DNA of 64,000 bases from Pithys albifrons albifrons (Eukaryota > Chordata > Aves > Passeriformes > Thamnophilidae), in assembly GCF_047495875.1 (NCBI RefSeq), contig NC_092461.1:90278431-90342430 (forward strand), written 5' to 3'. Shown here one piece after another: positions 1-12,945 of this stretch (position 1 is its first letter; every line of letters starts with the position of its first letter). The notes under the pieces were generated by a model, which was not told the origin of the DNA, did no database searches, and saw nothing but the letters and a program-made list of their open reading frames with translations. The translations under genes and the position numbers were made by a program.

Positions 1-237
1 CTGCACTGTCCTCTTGGATGGTCTGTAGCTCGTCTGACTCTGAGGGCCGATCTTTGAAGGTGTTGTCTTCTCTTCCTGGGGCATCTCGGGAAAAGAGGCG
101 GATCAAGTGGGGGCGACCAGTCGTGTCAGCTGGGTTGGCCTCAGGCCAGGCATTCTTTGGGTCTGCTGTGCCTTTGGAGTCTGTCACCGCTGGGTTCTTC
201 GTGGAGGTCCCATTGTTCTGGTTCACATCTGCCTCTC
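1..237 (-). CDS. MBP: MBP Golli exon 3 (partial or just complete at window edge)
   Basis: Read on the minus strand, all 237 bases are open in one frame: two bases complete a codon from the previous exon, 78 full codons follow, then one base. The translation contains RPHLIRLFSRDAPGREDNTF and the segment SESDELQTIQEDSA, which I recognise as the Golli-specific region just before the classic MBP start in mammalian Golli-MBP. An acceptor with a T-rich tract ending TTGTTTGCAG immediately precedes it (238-250). The first third (ADVNQNNG... to AWPEANPAD) differs more from mammals than the last two thirds. The last visible bases, GCAG, look like an exon end, so the donor may start just outside the window. 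Golli proteins are cytosolic and nuclear regulators of calcium entry in oligodendrocytes and T cells, unlike classic MBP, which compacts myelin. Confidence 0.95.
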
Positions 238-239
238 CT

Positions 240-3200
240 GCAAACAACAAGGATGAGATATGAATACAGGCCTGTGAAAAACAGCCCTGGAACAATGCTG
301 CTGTCTTTCCCTTGCCTTGAGATGCTTATTTCATACAAAACCCGTAATATGTGCAGTTGTAATGAAACTATGTTCTCAACCAGCCTTTAAGAACATTAAG
401 CTATCTTGGAACTGAAACCAGGATGATGTTCTCACACAAAATTGCAGTAGTGCTAGGTGGTTTTTTTTTTTTAATTTAACACATTTATAACTACATCAAT
501 AGAATACTTGAAGGACAACTGAAACTGCCTTATTTACATGGAAGGCTTGCTGACGAGGAGGCTTTCAGTGAACAATCAGAATTCCCACACTTTCCCTCGA
601 GGGCTGCAACATTAAACTATGCCATTTTTTTCCAAAACAGAAGAAAAAAAATAATTAAAGCAACACTGCAAGTCTGTGCCTTTGCAAGTGCACATTCCCT
701 CTCCACGATGTCAGAGATTTTGATCCCACTTGGAAACCCTCACTGTAACTTCAATATGGATCAAACAAGTGTAATGAGGGGAGGAGGCTTTTTTCCCCCT
801 CTCTTTTGAAATTGTCTTCACTTCAGAAAAGGCAGAGAACACTAAATTGCAACTTCTGCTTGGCCTCTTGTGACAGTTTTTCTCCACGTATAATTCTGGC
901 ACTCGGCGTACAGTGTCCTAGCACTGATGCTGAAGGCCTAGAGCAAAACTGTACAATTTCCATTTAGTGCTTGTGAGAAGTGACAAAAACAATTATCAGA
1001 ACCTGACAAGCTTTTAGCCAAGCAAGGTGCCAAGACAGACCACTGTCGTGTAAGTGAAATGCCTGCTGCCTTCTCTGCAGCTGAGTTCTGATGCATGCAG
1101 TAAAATACTTGAAAAACATCAGCTGCAGCACACTTTGCCCTTAACCTTTAGTAGCTCCTTCTATCAGTGACAAAAATATTTTTGGAGGTTTTTATAGTCT
1201 ATACCATGATTCCTACTGTTCTAAAAGGAACTGCCCCCACTGAGAAATATGTTCTAAGGAACAGCAAAAGAGTATTAGTAGGTCATTGCTTGAGGAGCAA
1301 CCTTCAGCGCAGACACCTCTCACACACTCTGTGTCAGAAACATCTTTTGGAGTTAAGGAGGCTCAGAATTTCAGAAATAAGTTACAGTTAGTCACGTGTT
1401 ACCTTTAAGGTCTGCTAATCACCTCATTACATCCTCATTGGATTTGGTCCTTGTTGCCATGGAAGGGGCAGGATCTGGTAAATAATGTTATATTTTTGAA
1501 GTATGCTGGGCTCAAAAGTACTTAGCAAATTCAACAGAGCAATTTCAGACCTGACTGTTATTCCATATGGTTTTGCTCACCCACAGGGTACTAAACAACA
1601 TTTTTCTAAGGCTGAGAATAATTCTAAAATAATTTTGTGGATAACCACACAAGACAGTGATGATGGCCTCTGCAAATATATACCTGCGTGAAGGTTTCAG
1701 TCGGTTGTAACCAGCCGGCTACTTTCTCATATAAAAACATAAGAGTGCAGTTTTGCTGTGCAAAGTTTGTTTTTTTTTTTCCTTCTGTGAAAACTACCTA
1801 GAAAATGTTCGGGAATTTAAAAAAAATTCTTTTGTTAAAACATCTGAAATTATCTCTCAGGAACACAATTACTTAACCAACATTAACCATCACCGAAGAC
1901 CTCATTAGTGAGGGGAAGTATTTGCCACTAACTCTGGGACTTGGGTTTCCCCGAAAAGATACTCTCAAACTTATGAGAAACTATTCATATACCCAAATTA
2001 TTTTCTTAATAGAACAAAAGAAAAGTAACTAACTTGGATATATGACACAGTTTAAAACTGCAAAACATTTTAAACAGCAACTCTAAGGTTAGATTCTATA
2101 CCATAATACAAATCCATTCAAGGACAGAAAAAGAAAAGCAAACAAAGGAGTTATTGTATTTAATTAAATGCATTAACAAAACACCAGAGCATCTGCATAC
2201 TAATATTTTTTACAACAGTTGTTCTTTGTGTCACTGAATACGGGTATTGGTAAGCAACAAAGAAGGCTAATTGTGCCACCAAAGTAGCTTCTCCCAATGC
2301 ATACTCAGTGAGCTATAAAGTATAAATCTTTATGCTTTATTTCAGTAATGAAAGCACACATTAAAGTTTTCCTCTAGATTTTCTGCATGCTTTAGTCTTC
2401 TCTGATATATAAAAATAAGTAAAAGATATTGTTAGTATTTTTGCTAATTAATCAAAATCTTCCAGTGTATTTGGAGAGATCACTTTAAAAATGTTTTAAG
2501 GATATCCAGAATTAATGAATCATGTAAACATATTTGTTCCGTTAAAAACAAATATTTAGACTTCTATTGCAACTCATTACAAATGCTGTGTATATGATAC
2601 TGATAACATTTTTTAGTTGTTTCTCCCTGCAAGATGAAACTCTTTGTTAAAATAGAGTACCCTTCCTGTACCATATCACTTATACAAGAGAAAGTTGCCC
2701 AGGGAGGAAGTCTTAAGCTTTTTTTTTATTCATCCTTGTAACCTGGGATACAGCAGAATGCATCACCATGGGCATTAACCAGAAGGCTATCAAAGGGTCT
2801 TCTATTTATGTTTAAGTGAATATAGTCATTGAAAGGTGCACAAATGACATAATGAGAAAAGCACAACCTCATCTTAGCCCAAGAGTAGGAGGAGGGAACT
2901 AGACTGCGAGCAGGGATGTGGCACTCCAGGAATGGCGAAGGACTACTCCCAAAGGCAACACCACCTTTCCACTTCCCCTTGCTCCATGGCACTCCGGAGC
3001 CTGCTGCTGGCACAATTTTCCCTGTACACAGTGGTCAGAGTGAACAAGGCCATTTGCTCCCTGTATACACAGTGACTCCCAAAGCAAGGAATACAGAGGG
3101 ACAAAAATTCTGAAAGGTGCTTTCAATGAAACAATACCAAAACCAATCCTTCACAGTCTTTAATAGAAGTTAGGCCCTATATAAGTATTTTTAAAACTAC

Positions 3201-6200
3201 TGTGCCTTGATGCTCAATTGGACATTAATAGCTTATCCCATTTCTTGAGAATCAAAGTAACTGTTCGACATAAATTTCTAATTGGCTGGCACCTCTCAGC
3301 CTCATGGTTCAAACAACAACTACTCTGAAGATGATGGAAACCCGTTGTATGCAAACTACACTTTCCAACAGAGAGACCTTGGATACAAATATTCTTCTCA
3401 TGGGTCACTTGGTAGAGCTGCTCCGTGATAGTCTCTCCTTGTGTACACATAAGTCTGTAGTCTCCTTTCATACAGTGGACAACCTGGAAAGGAGTTGTTA
3501 AGCTAAGAGTTTTAAAATCATCTTGTCCCACCCTTTTCCAGTCTTGCTTTCTAGCAGATACTTGTAATTCCTCTCGCATTCCTACTGCTACTCCCTCTAC
3601 AAATACTGTAAAATAAAGGAGGAAAACAAAGCTAATAAAAGCTAAAGTACATTCCCCTACTTTGGCTTCTCAAGAAAGGCTTAAATCAACAGTCACAGCA
3701 TATTGCAAATATTGATTGTGATAATACATGACAGCAGTTTAGATACTTGTATGAAATCTTAAGAATTAAGTACTATTTGCTCATTACAAATGTCAGAAAA
3801 TACATTAATCAACTTTGTAACACCAAGTATTTGATATACTTTTATCTTAACTAGAGACTGGTGTGACGGATTACTGATTTCCTTTTTCTTGGCCTTCTTT
3901 TCCCAGGGTATAAAGATGAAAATTATCTCACTGAATTTAAGGGACCTTTTGAATCAACTTTTCTTTGTAGCTTAACTCATATGTATTTATAAAGCAATGT
4001 TTTTCAGTACATGAAATATAATGCATATTTGTCCTTTTCTACTTTTTTGCTCTTCTCTCTTCTAGAAGGCAACAACTGGATAGTTAAATGTAATGCAGTA
4101 TAGTTCTCAATTCTGAGTCAACTCAGTATGTTTACTGAAATGATACCGACAAAATAGGAAGTAAAACATCCGAAATTTTGTACTGATTCACCTGTTTTCA
4201 GTCACTTGAACAACAAAGGGTTACACCTAGAAATTTATCAACTTTGTAATAGCTAAGATTTCAAGATCTTCAGTAAGCTGTAGCACTAAGGCATATGCAT
4301 TAGAAATAGTTTACCTTGCACTATTTAAGAGGCTGAAACCACAATTTTGGAAGATGTCGTTCCTAGCAACATTTGTGGTAATATCAGGCATTTGAAAGAA
4401 TGAAAGGTCAGAAAAAGCACATCCATCATCACATCACTACATATATGCTGCAGTGGAGGATGTCTGGCTTCCAATGCTGTGCTGAGATAACTGTTTCCCA
4501 GTATTCTCCCTTTCCTTTTTATGGAGTTGAGTTCTCCACAAAACTGACCTTAAGGAATTGTTTTTTTGAGAAGTACAGCATTAAGCACCACTGAGAGCCC
4601 TAATTCAACTCTGTGCCTTTGGACACTGTTATGAAGCCACATACTTCCATTTCTTCAGCACTATCACATACCTCACTTCAAACTCTGATGTTCTTGAGCA
4701 GATGGGACAGTGGAATGTGTAAATGAGGAGTCTGAACATGCAGCAGTTATTACAGACTGTGACCTATTACAATAGCCAAGACCAAATAAAAATCTGGCCA
4801 ATTTAACCCTTAATGTCGTTGGAAAAATGATCCAAACCATTTGGTGCTCAGACATACCAAGTGTCAAAGGTAAGAGTAGTAAACCCATTTATCCTACAGA
4901 CCAGTGCAAGTCATCAATCAGAAACAGCAAGGTCAGTCCTGGCTGCACTGAGGAGCATGTGCTTAGCGTGTGGTGGGAGCACCCAGTGATGAGACTAAAA
5001 GGAGAAAAGGGGATGACAGAATGGGTGCAAACCAGTAAACTGGTGCAGAGAAAGGTTCAAACAAGGCCACAGATCTCCCAGTCAATTGTTCCATGGCGTT
5101 TTAATCCAATCAAAGTTCTTGAGGTGATTCCACTCCCTTGGGCACCATTGAGAGGTCCAATCCATCTCCTGGTTTGGACTTTTACTGCAGTGCAGTCCAC
5201 AGTAGAATGGAGTGTATACAGCCAAAAAGGCATCACTACAGAAGTATTGGGGACAGAGAGGAAAGAATTATGTCTGCATTGTTAAATCTGAGCTGCAAAG
5301 CTTGATTCATCCTCATTATGCTAAGACACTGCAGACAAAAAATGGCTCTCAGCCTAACTTCGTTAATATGGTTAGAAGGCAATATGCCATTAGGCATTTC
5401 AATTCACAGATCTAATTACTGTTTTTTTCTGATGTTTGTTAAACAGTTGGAAATCAATTCTGGACAAATATTTCTGTTTGGAATAAATGGCATGCAGCAT
5501 AATTGTGAAACGAACAGTTGGTCATAGCTCTAAATACAACTAGAACCAATGTGATAGTGCATTTAGCCTTTACACAAATATTTCCCTCATTTGCTAGCAG
5601 AATTAATGCAAAGAGAAATGCCACTGTGTCTCATAATACAGATTCATACGAGCTTAACACTCCTACTGCAGTTAGCCAAGTGAACACTTCCATTACAGCT
5701 TGCTCTCCTTGCCAAAGTTTATCACTTTTAGGGAAAAAAAATCTACCCAAAGGCAAATTTCCTCTATAGCTTCAGCATGACTCAAAGAAGATTTTTCTGA
5801 ACAAAGAACTCTGCCTTTCCTACAGGTTAATCAAGCTGTAGCCCAAACCTCCACAAAAACGAGAAGCCACCTGTTAAGCATAACATCCACTCCTTTGACT
5901 TTCCTCATAGACGGCTTTCATTAGACATTATTTACTTGTATTGAGTTAAATTGAATAAAAGACCAACTTTAGTTCCATACTATATCTTGGGTCAATAAGG
6001 TCACTGGCTGAGCCTGCTGAAAAGGATTGCACTGCTGTTAGTAAAGGCACATCTTTTTAGAGCTGACATTTAGACTAAATTGATGTGGCCGGGTAAATAA
6101 AATTTCCACTTAAAACTTTACAAGAGCCTGACAAACACTGCTTTTTCTGTATCTGGAATACCAGTTCTTGGCTGTTCTCTGCAGAAAGTATTATGCCTCC

Positions 6201-7722
6201 TGAGAGCTAATGCCAGACTGAAAATCAATAGGTCAAATAGGATCTATTACTTGCTAAACCTTTGCTAATACCTAAGGTGTGGCAGAGTTTCTTTCAGACT
6301 CATGGAAGACCTCATCTCTCCAAGCCCTCCCTGGTCCCACAGAAGAAGAGCTGCTGAGGTAGCACAGCCTGACCTTACAAAAGAGCTCACATGAAAAAAG
6401 TTTGATGGAGAGAAGAGAAATACCAATTCATATTCTGTTATAGAATCAATTGTCTTTGCAGGTGTAACAGGAGAAAGGAGTGCTCATATTTTGAAGAAAA
6501 TAAATACTGCATTCACTCAGGTAAAATAGGAAAATGTGTGTTTTAGCATAAAATTATGCTGTAGAGAAAAACCTGGAAATTGCATAGGACGATGTAAATT
6601 CTTTCAGATACTAATTACTACAGTATGAAAAAAGAAGTGTGATTTCTTTCACTTTATTTCTGATACTAACCTAAAATGTACTCCAGATCGGCTGAAAAAA
6701 AAGACATTTTTGAACATTTGACATACTTTGACATCTATTTGCAAGTAGCTATTTTACTAGGTAAGAGACACAGTAAAATCTGCCTTGAAATGACTAGCAA
6801 CCTTCTTTCCAAAAGGCCAGTAAATGAAAAACTTGCTGGCTGCCAAAGGTGTCTCTAACAGTAGTGCTGTTCTTTTGACACTGGGATAAATAAAACTCCT
6901 GACCTGACTTCACAGTTTCTTCTCAGTTCCCTCAGCATACCAGACAGCAGGCCTTGCCATCATCCTGAGATGTACCATTTTCAGCACTTCCTCAGCAATG
7001 TGAAAGGTAATTCTGAGAGCTCAGGAAGTAGAAAGATATAGCTGTGAAGTAGTTTGCCTTGAAGCTTGGAGAATTTATCTGCCAGAAGCATACTGTACTA
7101 CAGTCACGGTTGATCTGCATAAAGACAATCAAAATCATTGAACCTCTGCTTAAGAGTCAAGAAAGGACTTCCAGATTTTAAGTGTATGCATTGTTTGTAG
7201 AAGCAGTACAAGTTTGCATGGGTCCCACAGAATCTGGTTAAAATAAAAAAATACACTTCTTTCAATATGGCAGCAATTGTTTAAAGGCAAATTGTAAAAT
7301 TATATGCAACACAACCAGTAATGATGTCCTTTAACAGCAAATATCATCTGCTTTCCTAAGTTTGCATCTTCCATTGCAGGGGCCCGATGCCTAAAAGCTA
7401 AATGACAACAACATGGAAGTCAATACACATTTATTCATCTCCAAATTATGAAGGATTATGCTGGATTATGAAGTGATAAACAATATTAATTTTGCAAGTT
7501 CATTAGGTTAATCAACAAGTTGATTTTTTTCACCCTAAATTCTGTCAGACTCCTTCATCCCAGACAAAGTGCTTAATATGAACCATTGTTTGTTTACAAG
7601 AGTACCAGTTTCCTGATAAAATGCATCCCTGAAGCATCACTCCATAGTAAAGCAGTTCTAGGAAAAGGATCCCCATAACACGGAGTATGGAGGCTGTGGG
7701 GGATTGTTGCTGTCATATCTTT
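240..7722. other. plain intron sequence
   Basis: A+T-rich, with T-runs at about 461-472 and 1768-1780. The longest open frame (4827-5285 plus strand, 152 codons) has no splice-site frame, codon pattern or domain that I can recognise. No repeat family was recognised. Confidence 0.6.
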
Positions 7723-7966
7723 AGCCTCAAGCTGGGCCAGGGAGGTTCAGGTTGGACATCCAGAAGAATTGCTTCTCTGAAAGGGTGATTAAGCATTGTA
7801 ATGGACTTCCCAGGAAAGTGGTGGAGTCACTATTCCTGAGTGTTCCAGGAATGACTGGATGTGGTACTTAGTCCTGCAGTTTAGTTGACACGATGGTGTT
7901 GGGTCAAGGGCAGGACTCAATGATCTTTGAGGTCTTTTCCACCCTTACTGATTCTATGATTCTATG
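7723..7966 (+). mobile_element. CR1 LINE, 3' end fragment
   Basis: Sequence typical of the avian CR1 3' untranslated region: GGTTGGACATC near the start, GTGGTGGAGTCAC in the middle, GACTCAATGATCTTTGAGG near the end. It finishes with the ATTCTATG octamer repeated twice (7951-7966), the hallmark CR1 terminus. It is 5'-truncated, as most CR1 copies are, and lies antisense to MBP. No coding part is present. Confidence 0.93.
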
Positions 7967-10220
7967 AGAGAAAACAGTTCTGGACTGTTATTAGCCTCAT
8001 GGGTGTGTGAAAGTGTTCTGTGCTTGTGAGGCATTCAAAAGAGTTAAAAACATGCCCTGAAAGAGAGCAATTTTTGACCTTGAGATGGTAATAAAAAACA
8101 ATCCACTTGATTGCACAAACTGCCTTGTACTCTGCATGCTTTCACAGAGTTGGTCACTTGGTTATCCATGCCACTGATTTACAATGAAGAGCTGAAACAA
8201 AGCCCACACCATTGGCCTACCATTGCAGAGGAATGCAGCAGTGTAGGCCTGGCTCACACCCTCTCTCTCTTGTTTTCCAGAACTTCTGGCATTGCCTCCA
8301 TTTGCTGAGGGTTACAAAGGAGAGCATAGAAAACAAAAGAGCCTGTGGTTGAAACCAGTGGGACTTGCTATGGCAGAAATTTGGAATCTATGAGAAGCAT
8401 GTGGCAATTCTCCACACAGCCTGCAGAGAGTTTTTTAAAAACTTAAACAAAGAATTTTATCCACCCACCAGTTTCAAAGAAAAACATTCCTTTGTGTTTA
8501 GTACACATAAGTTTGTTTTAATCTTGAGTATCTCACAAAGGATCCACCCACAGCAAAGTGAGAGCATCACTTGTAATAAACAATTTCTTGTACTTAGGAG
8601 GAAAAATTAAATTACCTGTCTGACCTATCAGCATTTGTGTTCTTTAAAAACTGTGCAACTGACTATATTAAACAAAAATTGTTTGATTATTCATCTTTTC
8701 TGCTTTAGTTGCATTGAGTCTGAATAATTGTTAGGTTGCAAACCTGTACATATCCTGCCCCCTCCAAAGTAATCAAGCAACAAAATGACTCGTGCTTTCA
8801 TCAGATCTCATAACTTCCACTGTCTCTTATATTTCCATATCAGTTAAGTTTTTCTGAAGAATAGCCTACTCCCATCAGTGCAACTGAATATCCAATATTA
8901 CAGTTAAATTCCTTTCATAACACCATAGAGAAACAGGACCTGAAAATGAGCAAAGAGATGCTGGTGAAATGACTGAGGTGAGGACAGTGACTGAACAATC
9001 TGGTTCAAAGAAGTTGCTCAGAGCATGACAAGCTGCACAAAAAACCCCAGCTGTAGAATATTTTCTGTTAAAATCCATCACGTAGTACCTCCAAAAGAGG
9101 GCTTGATAATAGTGCCGTGTTTTTCTTGACCAGGAGTTAAGTGTCTGAGTGGTATTTTATTACTTAGAAAGTATAAACTGCAGAATAAAACACAGTTGCA
9201 ATAAGTTAACCAAAAATGCTACCTTTAAGAAACATAATTTGATTGTTACCACAGGGCAGGGAAACTGCTTACAGAGAGGCTATAAATCCTGATTTTTATG
9301 AGCTGCATTTTAGTCCTACAGAATAAGAGTGTTCATGTATGTAAATTTTTTCTCAGACCAACTAACTAAGCTAACCCCAAAAAATACTTTACAGTAGTGA
9401 ACATGGCCTGAAGTACTGTACAGGAGTTTTTCATAGATTAAAAAAAAAAAAAGGAGAATATGAATACATTTAGCTCCCCCCAAAATCCTGCACTGATTTG
9501 CTGTTTTAAGGACCTAACTTCAAAGTTTGCTTTCCAAGATAGCTTTGTATAGAACAGGCACAGGTAAAAAGCAAATCGTAGGAACGTGGCAGTCCTAGAG
9601 AGAAGAGTGCACAACGCAAGATTATTATTTGGCAGCTGTGAATCACCTACAGGATGATGTAATCACGAAGCTTGATATTTTCATGCATCCTTCAGGTATA
9701 CATTGCTGCACCTCTGGATTTGCCTATTTTGCTCTGTTAATGTATTATGAACTGAAGCTTTTAATAGCTCAAGTGATCTCAGGGAGTCACAGTTACAGAA
9801 TTCGCAGAGAGATGAATTACTTTGGTAGTTTTTAGAAGAAAATTTTTTCCCAGAAAATTCTAAGATGCACTAGAGTCTTATAAATGCCACATTCTGCATA
9901 TGATGTACATATTTACTAACATTTAAAAAAAATCTGAAATATCTGGGCACAAATAAGCCTGTAGGCCATTTATCGTTGTGTTGAATTGTTGCACATTTAA
10001 AACATAACTGGAGATCTGGCTCTAAAGAAGCTGACAAAAAATACTCAAAAAAAAAAGGGGGGTAGGGATGTTCAAGGCTGCCTAAACTGCACTTCTCTAC
10101 AATCCAAACAAGTCCACAACTGTTAGACACCGTATCAGTTTGACATTTTCATCCAGTTGCTGACAATTTGTTCACAGAGTTTATCACATCTCAGAAACTG
10201 GTGAAATACTCCAAGACAAT
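7967..10220. other. plain intron sequence
   Basis: A+T-rich sequence with an A-run near 9440-9451. No gene, repeat family or structured RNA was recognised. Confidence 0.5.
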
Positions 10221-10221
10221 G

Positions 10222-10605
10222 CAAACACCTCTGTGCCCTGTGGGAGGCAGAAGCCCCGGTGGTGATCCACACCTCCCATCCACTCTGCCCACAATGCCAG
10301 AGGTAAGAGGAGCTCCCTGCCCTGTGAGGATGCAGAAGCCCGTGGTGTGACCCACATATCCATCTGTGTCCTGGAGGTAGAAGATGTGAGCACCTCTGGG
10401 GCAATGCAACAACCATGTTGTGACTCACATCTCCAGTTCAACCCAAGACATTAGCAGTGGAAGAAGCTCACACCTCAGTGGGGACAAGAGCCACACCACC
10501 AGCTGCGTCCATGAGGTGGAAGACATGAGCACCTCTGTGCCCTTTGGGGACACAGAAGACCAGGTTGTGAGCTTCACCTCCCGTTCAAGACACTGGTATT
10601 AAGAG
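10222..10605. repeat. imperfect minisatellite, about five units of 66-87 bp
   Basis: A recurring block resembles TGCCCTGTGGGGxxGCAGAAGCCCGTGGTGTGACCCACATCTCC. Copies start near 10232, 10319, 10395, 10472 and 10538. Recognisable shared pieces are CACCTCTGTGCCCT (10227 and 10531), CAGAAGCCC (10248 and 10333), AGATGTGAGCACCTCT versus AGACATGAGCACCTCT (10382 and 10522), and CACATCTCCAGTTCAA versus CACCTCCCGTTCAAG. Divergence between units is high, so the array is old. It is G+C-richer than its flanks. Spurious open frames occur in it because of the repetition. Confidence 0.75.
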
Positions 10606-12599
10606 ACACCTGTCTCACATGGATATTGTGTCGCAATCATCTGCAGCTCCAGCTCTGTCCTTCCTATGGGTGGTGAGAAAATAATTCTGCCTACAAGATC
10701 AGCACCTAGGTGTTAATTTTAAAAACACAGTAAATGTTTCACAAACATGTCATGTCAGGGATGTTCTGCACTCCATTTAGTTTTTGTCTACCTGGGAATG
10801 CTTACTCTAAACAGATATTAAAGTGGGATTTTAGAAGGTGACAGGCAAGATGATAACTCTGGACCCAGAACAGACGTAAAATCCAGGTTACTCAAAGGAC
10901 AAATTCCACATGCCATATCCAAAGCCAGTAGGGAAACCATACCTGAGCATGTTTGTGGCAAGGATGCTGCAGAAGCACAGACTCCCAAGGCTGAGTTTGT
11001 TCTGTCTCACAGTTTAAAGTCTCTGCAGGGCCTGGCACAAGGAGCACAGCACTCGAGGATGTTGCATCCTCTTTGCTACTGTGAAAGGAGGGAATGAGAT
11101 TTTTGCCACTGTGGCCTGTCTTGCTTGTCAAAACAGCTTTGTCTGCAAGCTGCATAATGGAGAAAGTCAGCACTGATGTAGGAGCAGAGCCATGGAATTA
11201 CTGGGACAGAACCAGTGGAGGGTATAAAAATATTGTAATACACGCAATGAACAGTGTGCAATATGCTAAACCATTAGCAAAAAATATTTCAATGCCTTTA
11301 TACTTTTATAATCTATATACAATTAAAACTCTAAAACTCTTGCAGGTAGTTTGGATCATACAACAATGATAAACTATGCAGAGCCTTCTTGGTAAAGCAA
11401 TTTCCTCAGTGAAGAAACTTCATATCTAAAGAAATATTTTTTCAGAAGGGAACTCAAATATATGCCTGAACAACTGATACAAGATTTGATTAAAATGTCT
11501 GCCTGCCTGGCAAAAACCCCCAACACATAAGAAGGAAACCTTGGTCAGGAATTTATCACAGCTTTCACAGGAGGCAGTGTTCTTCATAATAGCCTCAAGG
11601 GCAGTCCTAAAACCAGAAAAAAAGAATATTTGAAATCAAGCAGGAAGTTCCAGCAAATAAAACAATGAATCCAAAGGATGAAAGCAGTCTGCACTGACTG
11701 AACTGGCACAGGGCCTTACAACTGAGAGATTATTCCACAGAAATATTGGCAGAGGGCTAAGAATAAGATGTTTGGTATAAAGATGGGGGGGGAGGGGGGG
11801 AGAGAGATGAATGTTTCTTTTGATTATGAAAAAGTTAATGAGAAATGAGAACTCAAGACACGTAGAGCCTGATACCAATCACCTTGTCTGCCTATCTGCA
11901 AGCAATGGCCTGTATGTAGCAGGGAATAAAGAAACATTACACACAATCTCATGAAAAGACTGTTCACTCCACAGTATCCACAGCCTTAAATGTCTATATG
12001 TAAGACTTCCAGTCCTAAAAGAAAGGACAGTATTTGCATTGGTCACATCATTCTGCTGTTCTGTCATGTCAAGCCCCATCTTTCTCTCTGGCCCCCACAG
12101 TTTTCAGTCCTGCCTCTCACCTCCTTTTTACAAGGTTTCGAGACCAAAGCTGCTGTCTGAACCACTCTGCTGTGCTGCCTATCTGACTCCAACAGGCTCC
12201 ACCTCCTCAGACATTATGCATGATCCCTCACCATACTGCTGCAGGCTTTAGCATACTTCTTGGATAAAATTCCAAACTACCTCTGCCCAGCAATTCACTT
12301 CTAAAATTTCTTGTCATAAAGCCTAACTACCCAATACCAGTCAGAGCTGTCAGAAGCCAGTACAAGCTCACAACAAATTCTCACTTCTAAATCAACTAGG
12401 AGAGTCACAAGGTTAAAGCATTACCTCTCCTAACCCACCCTGCCAAATGCTTAAAACATACATTCTACGATCCTAGGAGTTTACACAAAACATCTACATT
12501 CATAGAGTTCCCACTTATAAACTAAATACTGCACAGCCTTTTGCCCTTTCTCAAATCCTTCTGCTGCTCTGGGTTGCTGACATTTGTCTACATTGTATA
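10606..12599. other. plain intron sequence with one G-run
   Basis: No gene or known repeat was recognised apart from the poly-G tract at 11785-11800, listed separately. Confidence 0.5.
11785..11800 (+). other. poly-G tract, potential G-quadruplex
   Basis: Eight G, one A, then seven G. Four G-triplets with short loops can be drawn, so a G-quadruplex on the plus strand (the MBP template strand) is possible. Confidence 0.6.
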
Positions 12600-12789
12600 T
12601 GTATGGCCAAACTTCGCCAACGAATATTTGGGAAGGGCTCTGCCCACGTGGGTGTGCCCTTCCAGCCTGCACAGTGGATTTTTTAGGTGAGGCTCTGCGT
12701 GCACAGAACTGGCCCCACCGTTTCAGTCCTGAGGTCCATCTGCCACGGCCGAGCAAGCTTGGACAGTGACAGTGAAGTCCTCAGGACTG
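12600..12789. other. GC-richer flank of the tRNA/5S chimera
   Basis: This stretch has more G+C and CpG than the surrounding intron (CACGTGGG, CTGCGTGCACAG, CACGGCCGAGC). It lies 3' of the 5S part on the minus strand and could be the body of the same composite element. I do not recognise the family. Confidence 0.35.
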
Positions 12790-12850
12790 TCTACAGCACC
12801 CAGTACTAACCGGGGCTGACCCTGCTGAGCATCCGAGATCGGATGGCAGG
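12790..12850 (-). pseudogene. 5S rRNA-like fragment, internally deleted
   Basis: On the minus strand the segment CGATCTCGGATGCTCAGCAG followed by GGTCAGCCCCGGTTAGTAC matches 5S rRNA, about 34 of 39 bases by eye against the vertebrate 5S sequence GATCTCGGAAGCTAAGCAGG... onward. It then jumps to the very end of 5S (GGGTGCTGTAG, 12791-12800), missing roughly 27 bases that include the C box of the internal promoter. Part of the missing stretch (GGAGACCG.ACCGGG) reappears on the tRNA side at about 12866-12879. The order on the minus strand is tRNA then 5S. Confidence 0.8.
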
Positions 12851-12872
12851 GAGGCATTGAACTGCCCGGTAC

Positions 12873-12945
12873 GGTCTCCAGTGAGACTCGAACTCATGAC
12901 CTTGTGATCCAGAGTCTGGAGTGTTCACCATTACACCATGGGACC
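12873..12945 (-). pseudogene. tRNA-Gln-like sequence (73 nt) with degenerate anticodon arm
   Basis: On the minus strand the sequence starts GGTCCCATGGTGTAATGG, the 5' half of vertebrate tRNA-Gln. It ends with a T-arm GAGTTCGAGTCTCA and an acceptor strand GGAGACC that pairs with the 5' GGTC, with one mismatch. The pol III A box (TGGTGTAATGG) and B box (GAGTTCGAGTC) are both recognisable. The anticodon arm does not fold normally: TCCAG no longer has its partner, so this is unlikely to be a working tRNA. It is followed without a gap of more than about 25 bases by a 5S-like segment on the same strand. Confidence 0.75.

Noticed and set aside
3214..3579. 121-codon open frame on the minus strand
   Set aside because: His/Cys/Thr-rich translation with no motif I know, and not bounded by convincing splice sites. 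Its sense orientation within the MBP intron is not enough.
4827..5285. Longest open reading frame in the window (152 codons, plus strand)
   Set aside because: No recognisable domain, no splice or promoter context, and a composition like the flanking intron. A frame of this length is expected by chance in 64 kb.
10135..10441. Overlapping open frames of 73-97 codons on the minus strand
   Set aside because: They arise from the minisatellite, where the same stop-free units recur; no protein family is recognisable.
12873..12945. A working tRNA-Gln gene
   Set aside because: The anticodon stem cannot pair and the acceptor stem has a mismatch. Kept as a pseudogene or SINE head only.
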